From Marinifilum breve (GTDB lineage: Bacteria > Bacteroidota > Bacteroidia > Bacteroidales > Marinifilaceae): a stretch of DNA of 64,000 nucleotides. Below are positions 18,991 through 27,900 of the stretch, piece by piece. A model generated the notes under the pieces. That model was given only the letters and a program-made list of their open reading frames with translations. It was not told the DNA's origin and did no database searches. Each line of letters starts with the position of its first letter. Position 1 is the first letter of the stretch. The stretch lies in the NCBI RefSeq assembly GCF_003202155.1, contig NZ_QFLI01000005.1, positions 62,001 through 126,000 on the forward strand, in the 5' to 3' direction. A program made the translations under genes and the position numbers.

Positions 18991-19429
18991 TTGATTGAAT
19001 CATTAGGAACTCTCTCAACTCATCCGTTTGATAGCCTTTCTTATCCAACCAATGAAATGCTTTTTGTACATCTCTAAACACTTGTGTTTTTACATTGGTA
19101 TTATTCATATAAAATGAAAATATATAGGCCTGAATAATTTGTAAAAACTTAGGCTGAACAATTACCGCATTGTACTCATAATTAAGCGAACTACTTATTT
19201 TTTTTATTGCTTCATTAACCTGTCGTGCAATTTTTGGACTAGAAAGAATTAATTCTGTAAGATCACAAATTGATGAAAAATTCTTGTTAGGATACTTTTC
19301 GAGCATTTCATCAATTGTTTTGATGAAAAAATCAACAGCCTCCTGATCCTGCATTCCTCTTACCTTAAGGTATGCAACATCCTTGTATAACCGAATGCAA
19401 AAATCGTTGGTATCAATTTTAATTTCCAT
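18986..19429 (-). CDS. Conserved hypothetical protein, SpoIIAA/STAS-like
   Basis: 147 residues without signal peptide or membrane segment. The pattern of a short beta start (DFCIRLYKDVAYLKVRG), a helix, a central CDLTEL strand-loop and a C-terminal RDVQKAFHWLDKKGY helix resembles SpoIIAA-like/STAS-type small cytosolic proteins, but no catalytic motif is visible. It is transcribed alone, converging on the TlpA gene and divergent from grpE. The fold assignment is tentative and no function is claimed. Confidence 0.7.
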   Translation of the reverse strand: MEIKIDTNDFCIRLYKDVAYLKVRGMQDQEAVDFFIKTIDEMLEKYPNKNFSSICDLTELILSSPKIARQVNEAIKKISSSLNYEYNAVIVQPKFLQIIQAYIFSFYMNNTNVKTQVFRDVQKAFHWLDKKGYQTDELREFLMIQSK

Positions 19430-19505
19430 AAGTAATAAATATCTCTACTAAATATAATTAAAAGATGTTTATTATGAAAATTCATCATGACATTAACTCC
19501 CAATA

Positions 19506-19550
19506 TTTTTCCCATACCTTGTAAAGGTAGTATACAGGGTATGGGGAAAA
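19506..19550. repeat. Imperfect inverted repeat around CCCATACC
   Basis: TTTTTCCCATACC (19506-19518) mirrors GGTATGGGGAAAA (19538-19550) with one mismatch; the 19-base interior contains a further TGTA/TACA match. It lies between two divergent genes, so it is not an ordinary terminator. Confidence 0.65.
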
Positions 19551-19701
19551 TAGAGCTTTTATGTAGACAAAGAATTAGATCAAACACTTTACTTGGTGAA
19601 TTTTCGAAGAAATATGAGAACTTGCCTCTTCCCTAACTGCTAATTGTATAATTATCTGCATGAAAAGACATGAAAAAGGAAATTATTACAGTTTCAAATT
19701 C

Positions 19702-19740
19702 TATCTTTGTGCCAATTTGTCGTAAAGGAGCAAATTGGCA
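19702..19740 (+). promoter_or_regulatory. grpE-dnaJ promoter element with operator-like inverted repeat
   Basis: TATCTTTG (19702-19709) fits the -7 element TAnnTTTG, though no clear -33 TTG precedes it. Directly downstream, TGCCAATTTG and CAAATTGGCA (19710-19719, 19731-19740) form a perfect 10-base inverted repeat with an 11-base loop. It sits over the predicted transcription start, where a repressor of a heat-shock operon would bind. It does not match the CIRCE consensus. Confidence 0.55.
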
Positions 19741-19794
19741 GGTTATTTGTTTACTACTGCCGTGTTAATTTAGAACGCTAAAAATCATTGAAAA

Positions 19795-20397
19795 ATGACA
19801 AAAGATACAAGCAAATCAAAAAAAGAAGAATTGGAAGAAAAGGATTTGGAAACTAAGGTAGAACAGCCTGTTGAGGAGAAAGAGGTAAAAGAAGAACCAA
19901 AGGCTGAAAAGAAAGAAAAAAAGAAATCGGCTAAAGAGAAAAAAGCTGACGAAATAGAAGAACTTGGAACAAAACTTCAGGATATCAACGACAAGTACAT
20001 GCGTTTATCCGCTGAGTTCGACAACTATAGAAAAAGAACTTTAAAAGAGAAAATGGAGCTTACCAAATCGGCAGGTGAAAAGATTCTTGTTAATGTTCTT
20101 CCTGTAATGGATAACTTCGAAAGAGCTCTACAATCTATCGACGAAGCAAAAGATGTAGAAGCTTTAAAAGAAGGTGTTCATTTGATTTACAACAATTTCA
20201 AAGATTTCATTTCGCAAAATGGAGTTAAAGAGATTGAAGCAATTAATAAAGAATTTGATACCGACATTCACGAAGCAATTACAAAAATTCCTGCTCCATC
20301 AGAGGACATGAAAGGTAAAGTTGTTGATTGCGTTGAAAAAGGATATACTTTGAATGAAAAAGTGATCCGTTTCTCAAAAGTTGTTGTAGGAGAATAG
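19795..20397 (+). CDS. grpE: Nucleotide exchange factor GrpE
   Basis: 200 residues. The first 60 are very rich in Lys and Glu (low complexity), followed by the long GrpE helix (YMRLSAEFDNYRKRTLKEK), the VLPVMDNFERAL segment and a C-terminal beta domain ending EKVIRFSKVVVGE. GrpE dimers release ADP from DnaK. The gene is 32 bp upstream of dnaJ, and the pair is probably co-transcribed from the promoter with the inverted repeat. No dnaK lies in the window. Confidence 0.95.
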   Translation: MTKDTSKSKKEELEEKDLETKVEQPVEEKEVKEEPKAEKKEKKKSAKEKKADEIEELGTKLQDINDKYMRLSAEFDNYRKRTLKEKMELTKSAGEKILVNVLPVMDNFERALQSIDEAKDVEALKEGVHLIYNNFKDFISQNGVKEIEAINKEFDTDIHEAITKIPAPSEDMKGKVVDCVEKGYTLNEKVIRFSKVVVGE

Positions 20398-20429
20398 TTC
20401 TCTGATTCCTAATTCTAAGTTGAAAAAAG

Positions 20430-21578
20430 ATGTCGAAAAGAGATTATTATGAGGTATTAGGGGTTTCAAAATCTGCCTCGGAAGCCGAATTAAAAAAAGC
20501 ATATCGTAAAAAGGCGATTCAATTTCACCCTGACAAAAACCCTGATGATAAACAGGCTGAAGAAAACTTTAAAGAAGCAGCTGAAGCTTATGAAGTTTTA
20601 AGTAATCCTGAAAAGCGTCAACGTTACGATCAATTTGGTCATGCCGGAATGGGCGGAGCTGCCGGTGGTGGTTTCGGCGGCGGAATGAACATGGAAGATA
20701 TTTTCTCACACTTTGGAGATATTTTCGGTGGCGGATCTTTCTTCGGAGGTGGATTTGGTGGCGGAGGCCGCAGTTCACGTCGAGTAAACCGTGGTAGCAA
20801 TCTTCGTGTTAAAGTAAAATTGACTTTAAAGGAAATTGCTGAAGGTGTCGAAAAGAAAATCAAAGTTAAAAAATACGTTGAGTGTAACTCATGTAACGGT
20901 TCTGGAGCAAAAGATGGTTCTTCATTCTCAACTTGTTCTACCTGTAATGGTTCAGGACAAGTTACCAGAGTACAGAATACCATCTTAGGGCAAATGCAAA
21001 CAGCATCAACCTGTCCTTCTTGTAACGGCGAAGGTAAAATGATTACCAACAAATGTACTAGCTGTGCTGGTGAAGGTATTGTTCGTGACGAAGAGGTAAT
21101 CTCAATTAACATTCCTGCTGGCGTTGCTGAAGGCATGCAACTTTCGGTTAGTGGAAAAGGTAACGCTGCTCGTCGTGGTGGAATTAATGGTGACTTGTTA
21201 ATTCTGATTCAGGAAGAAGAGCATCCAGAATTGGTTCGTGATGAAAACGACTTGCTTTACAACCTGTTCATCAGTATTCCTGATTCTATTTTAGGAACAG
21301 CTGTTGAGATTCCAACCATCGAAAACAAGGTGAAAGTGAAAATTGATGGAGGTACTCAGCCTGGTAAGATTTTACGATTGAGAGGAAAAGGTCTTCCTGA
21401 TGTAAATGGATATGGCAGAGGTGATCTATTGGTTAAGATCAACGTTTGGGTTCCAAACAATGTTAGCAAAGATGAAAAGAAGATTTTAGAGAAACTTCAA
21501 AACTCTGAATCATTCCAGCCAAAACCAACATCGCAAGAAAAAAGCTTCTTCAAAAAAGTAAGAAACTTCTTCGAATAG
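20430..21578 (+). CDS. dnaJ: Chaperone DnaJ (type I)
   Basis: 382 residues with full type I architecture. The J domain carries HPD at residues 33-35, followed by a Gly/Phe-rich region (about 70-120). Four CxxCxGxG zinc repeats follow ([32 protein letters not shown]), then the two substrate-binding beta domains. It delivers unfolded clients to DnaK and stimulates its ATPase. It follows grpE and ends in an intrinsic terminator. Confidence 0.96.
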   Translation: MSKRDYYEVLGVSKSASEAELKKAYRKKAIQFHPDKNPDDKQAEENFKEAAEAYEVLSNPEKRQRYDQFGHAGMGGAAGGGFGGGMNMEDIFSHFGDIFGGGSFFGGGFGGGGRSSRRVNRGSNLRVKVKLTLKEIAEGVEKKIKVKKYVECNSCNGSGAKDGSSFSTCSTCNGSGQVTRVQNTILGQMQTASTCPSCNGEGKMITNKCTSCAGEGIVRDEEVISINIPAGVAEGMQLSVSGKGNAARRGGINGDLLILIQEEEHPELVRDENDLLYNLFISIPDSILGTAVEIPTIENKVKVKIDGGTQPGKILRLRGKGLPDVNGYGRGDLLVKINVWVPNNVSKDEKKILEKLQNSESFQPKPTSQEKSFFKKVRNFFE

Positions 21579-21597
21579 ATATAAAAATATAATGATC

Positions 21598-21629
21598 AAC
21601 CCCGGCAGAAATGTCGGGGTTTCTTTTTG
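21598..21629 (+). terminator. Terminator of grpE-dnaJ
   Basis: AACCCCGGC pairs with GTCGGGGTT (one G-U) over a 6-base loop, followed by TTCTTTTT, about 20 bases after the dnaJ stop. Confidence 0.85.
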
Positions 21630-21769
21630 CTTAAACTTTATATCGATAAAAAAACAAGTTAAAACCTGTATCAACTTCTTTATATCGATTTTTTATCTAG
21701 ACATCATTATAAATTGTGTATTTTAGATTTCAATTCAAATTAGAGTGTCACTAACCAAAACTATAATTC

Positions 21770-22693
21770 ATGACATTTTTCGAAGCAAAAGACGTTGTTA
21801 AGCAATATGCAGGACATAAAGCACTTAACAAGGTAAGTATATCTGTTCCGAAAGGCAGCATATTTGGATTACTTGGTCCAAATGGAGCTGGTAAAACAAC
21901 ATTGATACGTATCATCAACCAAATTACTGGTCCCGATGCCGGAGAGGTGTTTTTTAACGGCCAACCTTTAAAACCTGAAGATGTAAAACGCATTGGTTAC
22001 CTTCCTGAAGAAAGAGGATTATATAAAAAGATGAAAGTTGGCGAACAAGCTGTTTATCTTGCTCAGTTAAAGGGCATGAGTCAAAAAGAAGCCACCAAGA
22101 AATTGAAAGCCTGGTTCGATAAGTTTGACATTTTACCTTGGTGGGATAAAAAGGTAGAAGAACTTTCAAAAGGGATGGCGCAAAAAGTGCAGTTCATTGT
22201 TACCATTCTTCATGAGCCTGAATTATTAATTTTTGATGAGCCTTTCAGTGGTTTCGACCCTATTAATGCCAATTTGTTGAAAAAAGAAATTCTGGAATTA
22301 AGAGACAAAGGTGCTACCATCATATTTTCAACTCACAATATGGGTTCGGTTGAAGAAATCTGCGATCACATTGCTTTAATTAACAAATCAGAAAAAATTC
22401 TTGATGGTCCGGTGGAACAAATCAAGAAAAAATACAGAACCAACACCTACGAGATTAACTACATAGGTGAGTTCGACAAGTTGGATCAGGTACTTAAAGC
22501 TGATTTTGAAATTATTGATCAAGCAAAGGGAATTGAATTTAATACGCTTAAGATCAAACTAAATAACGGATCTACTTCTAATGAATTATTAGAACAGCTA
22601 CTGCCCTATTTAAACATTGTTTCATTCCGAGAAATCATTCCTAACATGAATGATATTTTCATTAGAGTAGTAAAAGAAAGCAAAACCATCTAA
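21770..22693 (+). CDS. ABC-2 type exporter, ATP-binding subunit
   Basis: 307 residues: Walker A GPNGAGKT (residues 36-43), Q-loop near NQITGPDAG, signature ELSKGMAQK, Walker B LLIFDEPFSGFDP, and a C-terminal extension of about 80 residues of the DUF4162 type. This matches NatA-like ATPases of ABC-2 exporters. The next gene, 16 bp on, encodes the permease. The substrate (ion, drug or lipid-like) cannot be read from the sequence. Confidence 0.93.
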   Translation: MTFFEAKDVVKQYAGHKALNKVSISVPKGSIFGLLGPNGAGKTTLIRIINQITGPDAGEVFFNGQPLKPEDVKRIGYLPEERGLYKKMKVGEQAVYLAQLKGMSQKEATKKLKAWFDKFDILPWWDKKVEELSKGMAQKVQFIVTILHEPELLIFDEPFSGFDPINANLLKKEILELRDKGATIIFSTHNMGSVEEICDHIALINKSEKILDGPVEQIKKKYRTNTYEINYIGEFDKLDQVLKADFEIIDQAKGIEFNTLKIKLNNGSTSNELLEQLLPYLNIVSFREIIPNMNDIFIRVVKESKTI

Positions 22694-22709
22694 CCACAAG
22701 ATTTACAAA

Positions 22710-24050
22710 ATGAACAAGATATTTATCATTATACAAAGAGAATACCTTTCTCGTGTTAAGAAAAGGTCATTCCTGATTCTTACTTTTCTTACTCCATTGC
22801 TGATTGCAGGAATTTATGCATTCATGATTTGGATGATGTTAAAAGATGATACTGAAAAAAGAACCATTGCTGTTTTAAACGAATCAGAATTGGTTGAACC
22901 TGTTAAAAGCAGCGAATTCACCACATACAACTACTTGCAAAATGCCTCTTTTGAGGAAGTAAAAAGCAGTATGGAGAAGAAAGGATATTATGCAATTTTG
23001 GTAATTCCTAAAAACATTCTGCAAACCAAAACCGCAGAATTATTCTCGCACAAACAAGTAACTATTGAAGTTAAATCAAGTGTGGGGAGACAAATCAGGC
23101 AACATATCGAAAAGCTAAAGCGATCTAAAATTATTGCAGAAGCAAACATGCCTGATTTAGAAGAAAAATTAGCTGCAACCAGAACTCCTATCTCTATGCG
23201 AACCATTAAGTTTGGCGAAGGTGGTGAAATTAAGCAGAGCTCTACTGAAATTGCAATGGGGATTGGTTTTGCTGCCAGTTTCATCATTTACATGTTTATT
23301 TTCATGTATGGTGTTCAGGTAATGAGAGGTGTAATCGAAGAGAAAAGTAACCGTATTGTTGAGGTAATTATATCCTCGGTTAAACCATTCCAACTAATGA
23401 TGGGAAAAATTGTCGGTGTTGCTATGGTTGGGCTTACTCAATTTATAATGTGGGTGGTATTAACCGGTATCATTATTACTGTTGGCTCAGCATTAGTTTT
23501 GCCAGGTGTTGATATGGAGACCTTACAGCAAGCAAAATCGGTTGCTGAATTGCCAGCAGGAGCTGCTTCTTTAGATGCTGGCCAGTTAAAAATGGCTCAG
23601 GATATTTTGGGGACTTTTGATTTGGCATATGTGGCAGGAATTGTTGGTGCATTTATCTTCTTCTTTTTAGGTGGATATTTATTGTACTCAGCCCTATTCG
23701 CTGCAGTTGGTAGTGCTGTTGACAACGAAACAGAAACCCAACAGTTTATGCTGCCAATTACAATACCTTTGATTCTTGCATTATACATTGGTTTTGCCGT
23801 GGCAAAAAATCCTGAGAGCAGTTTGGCCTTCTGGGGGTCTATAATTCCATTTACCTCACCAATTGTAATGTTGGTAAGAATTCCTTTTGGTGTTCCAATT
23901 TGGGAGTTGCTACTTTCCATGTCGTTACTAATCGGAACATTCCTTTTAATCACATGGATAGCAGCCAAAATATACCGAACAGGTATATTGATGTATGGAA
24001 AGAAAGTTTCCTACAAAGAAATATGGAAGTGGTTAAGATATCACAACTAA
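22710..24050 (+). CDS. ABC-2 type exporter permease (NatB-like)
   Basis: 446 residues. One N-terminal membrane helix (LILTFLTPLLIAGIYAFMIW) is followed by a soluble extracytoplasmic domain of about 150 residues and a cluster of five or more C-terminal helices (for example FAASFIIYMFIFMYGVQVMR). RGVIEEKSNRIVEVIISSVK is the conserved ABC-2 segment. It partners the preceding ATPase; the pair forms a two-gene operon closed by a terminator. Confidence 0.92.
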   Translation: MNKIFIIIQREYLSRVKKRSFLILTFLTPLLIAGIYAFMIWMMLKDDTEKRTIAVLNESELVEPVKSSEFTTYNYLQNASFEEVKSSMEKKGYYAILVIPKNILQTKTAELFSHKQVTIEVKSSVGRQIRQHIEKLKRSKIIAEANMPDLEEKLAATRTPISMRTIKFGEGGEIKQSSTEIAMGIGFAASFIIYMFIFMYGVQVMRGVIEEKSNRIVEVIISSVKPFQLMMGKIVGVAMVGLTQFIMWVVLTGIIITVGSALVLPGVDMETLQQAKSVAELPAGAASLDAGQLKMAQDILGTFDLAYVAGIVGAFIFFFLGGYLLYSALFAAVGSAVDNETETQQFMLPITIPLILALYIGFAVAKNPESSLAFWGSIIPFTSPIVMLVRIPFGVPIWELLLSMSLLIGTFLLITWIAAKIYRTGILMYGKKVSYKEIWKWLRYHN

Positions 24051-24071
24051 CAAATGTTGTATCAATTATAG

Positions 24072-24097
24072 AAAATGCCTCTTCACGAGGCATTTTT
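24072..24097 (+). terminator. Terminator of the ABC exporter operon
   Basis: AAAATGCCTC and GAGGCATTTT form a perfect ten-pair stem over a 5-base loop, 21 bases after the permease stop, with a T-run. Confidence 0.88.
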
Positions 24098-24273
24098 CAT
24101 AAACTTTAAATTAGGCATAGTTTTTGAAGAAGCTGAAATATGTCTTTTATCAGTATTTACAAGACATTGACAAAAGTTATATTTCTTAAACAAAGATTTT
24201 ACTATCTTCGATAATGATTCTATTCCTAAAACTTAGGTTAGATCACATTCACTTAAAACTTTAACCTTTATAT

Positions 24274-25245
24274 ATGCAAAAGAAACGGATTTCTGTAATT
24301 GATTTAGGAACCAATACATTCAATTTATTGGTAGCAGAATGGAGCGAAGGGAAACATCCTAACATCCTACACCGTTCGAAGTACCCTACCAAAATTGGCA
24401 AGGGCGGAATTAATCAAAATAAAATAACCGACGAAGCGATTCAAAGAGCAAAAAATGCATTTGATGAAATGAATCGCATATCAGAAGAATACAATTCTAT
24501 CGAGAAAATTGCCTTCGCTACTTCAGCCATTCGTTCAGCAGCGAATGGAGAGGAATTCGTCCGATTAATTGAAGAAAACTATCAAGTAAACATAGAGATC
24601 ATTTCCGGTGAACGCGAGGCTGATTTAATTTATACAGGAACAAAAAATGCTGTTGAATTAAATCACGAAGCTGTTGCTATTTTGGATATCGGAGGTGGCA
24701 GCAATGAAATTATCATTGCCAACAACGAAAAAGTATTCTGGAAAAAAAGTTATCCGCTAGGGATGACTCGATTGCTCGAAATGTTCACGCCTTCAGATCC
24801 AATGACAAAAGGAGATATTGCAAAGGTAGATGAGTATTTAAAAGAGCAATTGCCCGATTTATTCGAGGCATTGGATCTTCACAATGTGAAAACCTTAATC
24901 GGTTCATCCGGATCATTTGATACTTTCAAACAAATTCTTTTGGCTGATGGCTATCAAACAAATGGATTGCCAGAATCTCAATTTGAAATTAAACTGAAAG
25001 ATTTCTTCCGTTTGCATCAAATCTTTTTAAGCTCAAGCCTGGAAGAAAGAAAAAGCATAAAAGGAATGGATCCTGTTAGAGTTGAGCTGATGGTGGTGGC
25101 AAGTATTTTCATCAATCATCTGGTAAAAGAAGCTGGTTTTAGTAAATTGTACCAATCTTCATATGCTCTAAAGGAAGGTGCTTTGTTTGAGCACATCGAA
25201 AAAAACACTAACAAAACAGCTGCAGCTGTAGAATCAAAAAAATAG
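24274..25245 (+). CDS. Ppx/GppA family phosphatase
   Basis: 323 residues of the ASKHA fold: phosphate-1 loop VIDLGTNTFNLLVAEW (residues 8-23), FATSAIRSAANGEEF, and ILDIGGGSNEII. The family hydrolyses polyphosphate or pppGpp; short 300-residue forms like this lack the C-terminal HD domain. It is followed after 2 bp by a response regulator, then aspartase and hydF at 2 and about 40 bp, so the four are probably one transcript. Confidence 0.9.
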   Translation: MQKKRISVIDLGTNTFNLLVAEWSEGKHPNILHRSKYPTKIGKGGINQNKITDEAIQRAKNAFDEMNRISEEYNSIEKIAFATSAIRSAANGEEFVRLIEENYQVNIEIISGEREADLIYTGTKNAVELNHEAVAILDIGGGSNEIIIANNEKVFWKKSYPLGMTRLLEMFTPSDPMTKGDIAKVDEYLKEQLPDLFEALDLHNVKTLIGSSGSFDTFKQILLADGYQTNGLPESQFEIKLKDFFRLHQIFLSSSLEERKSIKGMDPVRVELMVVASIFINHLVKEAGFSKLYQSSYALKEGALFEHIEKNTNKTAAAVESKK

Positions 25246-25247
25246 CT

Positions 25248-26411
25248 ATGTCTAAAATTCTGATCATTGATGACGAAAGAAGTATTCGAAATACTTTGAA
25301 AGAAATTCTAAGTTATGAAAGCTACGACATCAGCCTTGCCGAGGATGGCATTGCTGGATTGGAGATGGCAAAAAATGATGAGTTCGATGTTATTTTATGC
25401 GACATTAAAATGCCACAAATGGATGGTATTGAAGTATTGGATAAAATACAGGAATTGGCCATCGATACTCCAGTTATCATGATTTCGGGCCATGGAAATA
25501 TCGACACTGCAGTTGAAGCAATAAAGAAAGGAGCTTTCGATTTCATTGAAAAGCCCCTTGATCTAAATAGAATTCTGATTACCATTCGCAATGCAATGGA
25601 TAAATCGAAGCTGATTACAGAAACCAAAGTTCTGAAAAGAAAAGTCAGCAAGAAATATGAAATGATTGGTGAGGCTGATGCAATTCAGGATGTAAATCAA
25701 ATGATTGATAAGGTAGCACCAACCGATGCCAGAGTTTTAATCACCGGACCCAATGGAACTGGTAAAGAATTGGTTGCACATCGAATCCACGAACAAAGCA
25801 ATCGCTGTAAAAGCCCATTTATAGAAGTAAATTGTGCTGCAATTCCTTCTGAACTAATCGAAAGTGAATTGTTTGGCCACGAAAAAGGATCATTTACCTC
25901 AGCTCATAAGCAACGCAAAGGCAAATTCGAATTGGCCGATGGTGGAACGCTTTTCTTGGATGAAATTGGTGACATGAGTTTATCTGCGCAAGCAAAAGTA
26001 TTAAGAGCTTTGCAGGAAAACAGAATTACCCGTGTTGGTGGCGATAAGGAGATTAAAGTTAATGTTCGTGTAATTGCAGCAACCAATAAAAACCTAAAAG
26101 AAGAAATCGAAAACAACAATTTCCGTGAGGATTTGTATCACCGCTTAAGCGTGATTTTAATTGAGGTTCCTTCTTTAAATGACCGAATTGATGACATTCC
26201 ATTGCTTGCCAATCATTTTATTGATATGATTTGTGGCGAAATGGGATTACCAGTAAAAGGAATTGATGAAGACGCAATTGAAGAGCTAAAAAAGATCAAT
26301 TATACCGGTAATATTCGAGAGTTCAGAAACATCATCGAGCGATTAATCATCCTTGGACAGGATAGCATTAGTGTTGAAGATGTAAAAGCATATACCAAAT
26401 CAGCAAATTAA
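25248..26411 (+). CDS. Sigma-54-type response regulator lacking a Fis DNA-binding domain
   Basis: 387 residues. A receiver domain (1-120; DD at 8-9, phospho-acceptor D52, K102 in EKPLD) is joined to an AAA+ sigma-54 activator domain: Walker A GPNGTGKE (167-174), Walker B GGTLFLDEIG. The sigma-54 contact loop reads GSFTSA (214-219), where the consensus is GAFTGA. The protein ends at residue 387 soon after NIREFRNIIERL, so the usual C-terminal Fis-type helix-turn-helix of about 45 residues is absent. No histidine kinase gene is adjacent. Probably activates from solution or through a partner. Confidence 0.9.
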   Translation: MSKILIIDDERSIRNTLKEILSYESYDISLAEDGIAGLEMAKNDEFDVILCDIKMPQMDGIEVLDKIQELAIDTPVIMISGHGNIDTAVEAIKKGAFDFIEKPLDLNRILITIRNAMDKSKLITETKVLKRKVSKKYEMIGEADAIQDVNQMIDKVAPTDARVLITGPNGTGKELVAHRIHEQSNRCKSPFIEVNCAAIPSELIESELFGHEKGSFTSAHKQRKGKFELADGGTLFLDEIGDMSLSAQAKVLRALQENRITRVGGDKEIKVNVRVIAATNKNLKEEIENNNFREDLYHRLSVILIEVPSLNDRIDDIPLLANHFIDMICGEMGLPVKGIDEDAIEELKKINYTGNIREFRNIIERLIILGQDSISVEDVKAYTKSAN

Positions 26412-26413
26412 TC

Positions 26414-27862
26414 ATGAGAATTGAATCAGATTTTATTGGTAAACGAGAGATTCCCAAAGATTCACTTTGGGGAATTCATTCTCTTCGTGCGAAGGAAAAT
26501 TTTCCGGACAACACCCAATTTCATAAAGAATGGTATATGGCTGTTGGAGTTGTGAAACAAGCCTGTTACAAAACTTACCTTGATTTTCTGAAAGGAATCG
26601 ATCGTAAGTTTCCAAACCAGGAATTTCCTTTTCAATTGTTTGATAAAAATCTGATTGAAAACTTAAATGATGCTGCTGATGAAATAAACCTGGGCAAGCA
26701 TTTCGAGCATTTCATTGTGCCTGCCATACAAGGTGGTGCTGGAACCAGCATCAACATGAATGTAAATGAGATTATCTCCAACAGGGCTTTGCAACAAGCA
26801 GGTGAAAATTGTGGCGATTACGATAAAGTAGATCCTTTCGAACATGCCAATGTGTTCCAATCTACTAACGATGTTATTCCAACATCGCTAAAAGTTGCGA
26901 CAATTCGTTTGCTTCAGGAATTGGAAGAATCAATTAACAACTTGCGTTTGCAGGTGGAAAAAACAGAAAGCAATTACAGAAATGTTTTGCGCATTGGATA
27001 CACTCAAATGCAGGCTGCCGTTCCATCCTCATACGATAAACTATTTAGTACATACAACAATGCTTTGTCGAGAGACTGGTGGAGAGTTTCCAAATGTTTC
27101 GAAAGAATCAAGGAGGTGAATCTTGGTGGCGGTGCCATAGGAACAGGACTTTCTATACCTCGATTCTTTATCATGGAAGTGGTTCCTAATCTGCGCAAGC
27201 TAACGGGATTGCCAATTACGCGTTCCGAAAATTTATCGGATGCAACTGCAAATCAAGATGGATTTGTTGAAGTGCATGCAACATTAAAAGCTCATGCGGT
27301 AAACCTGGAAAAAATGGTTGCCGATCTTCGACTTTTAGGATCCGATTTATTTCAGAACAGAGAACTTCACTTGCCACAAAAACAAGTGGGTAGTTCCATT
27401 ATGCCGGGTAAAGTAAATCCTGTAATTCCAGAGTTTGTAATTAGTTCGGCTCATAAAGTTTATTCTAATGATGTAATGATTAGTAACCTATCGGGACAAG
27501 GTTGCCTTGAATTAAATGCATACCTGCCTTCTATTGGTCATGCCTTATTGGATAGCATCAAATTGCTGATTGCTGCAAACAATACACTTGCTGAGAATCT
27601 ATTCAAGGAACTGTCGATACAGTCGAGTTCTACCGAAGAAAATGTGCTTTATAATCCTTCGGTAGCCACAGCTCTTTCTCCATATATTGGATATCATGAG
27701 GCTGCAAAACTGGCTAAGGAGATGAAGAAGAATTCTTGTACAATACTGGAAGCCAACAATAAGCTTGAAATTTTGTCGAATGACAAGCTAAAAGAACTGA
27801 TTACTCCAGAAGAATTATTAAAATTAGGATTCGTTTTAAGCGAAACAATTAATACGAAATAA
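26414..27862 (+). CDS. aspA: Aspartate ammonia-lyase (aspartase)
   Basis: 482 residues of the aspartase/fumarase superfamily: TSINMNVNEIISNRAL near residues 113-128, FQSTNDVIPTSLKVA (the substrate-binding STND-type segment), and the catalytic SS loop with signature GSSIMPGKVNP (326-336). The enzyme converts aspartate to fumarate and ammonia. It starts 2 bp after the response regulator and precedes hydF. An aspartase beside [FeFe]-hydrogenase maturation genes suggests that it may feed ammonium or fumarate metabolism linked to hydrogen turnover; this is inference. Confidence 0.9.
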   Translation: MRIESDFIGKREIPKDSLWGIHSLRAKENFPDNTQFHKEWYMAVGVVKQACYKTYLDFLKGIDRKFPNQEFPFQLFDKNLIENLNDAADEINLGKHFEHFIVPAIQGGAGTSINMNVNEIISNRALQQAGENCGDYDKVDPFEHANVFQSTNDVIPTSLKVATIRLLQELEESINNLRLQVEKTESNYRNVLRIGYTQMQAAVPSSYDKLFSTYNNALSRDWWRVSKCFERIKEVNLGGGAIGTGLSIPRFFIMEVVPNLRKLTGLPITRSENLSDATANQDGFVEVHATLKAHAVNLEKMVADLRLLGSDLFQNRELHLPQKQVGSSIMPGKVNPVIPEFVISSAHKVYSNDVMISNLSGQGCLELNAYLPSIGHALLDSIKLLIAANNTLAENLFKELSIQSSSTEENVLYNPSVATALSPYIGYHEAAKLAKEMKKNSCTILEANNKLEILSNDKLKELITPEELLKLGFVLSETINTK

Positions 27863-27900
27863 CCGATAACTGTTCATTGGTAACTGATCACTGCAAAAAC

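Larger units (their letters stand above)
19430..19794. other. Divergent intergenic region upstream of grpE
   Basis: 365 bases without a supported gene. It holds an imperfect inverted repeat at 19506-19550, a -7-like TATCTTTG at 19702-19709 and a perfect 10-base inverted repeat at 19710-19740 next to it. Confidence 0.75.

Noticed and set aside
19710-19740. CIRCE element for HrcA
   Set aside because: The arms are TGCCAATTTG/CAAATTGGCA, not TTAGCACTC/GAGTGCTAA, and the loop is 11 rather than 9 bases.
20639-21136. A 165-codon open frame antisense to dnaJ
   Set aside because: Its Pro-rich end is the complement of the dnaJ Gly/Phe region, so it is a shadow of a real gene.
27877-27900. TTG start for hydF
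   Set aside because: The extra residues (VTDHCKN) match no HydF amino end, and an ATG stands directly before the conserved GRERRPHIGIFG.
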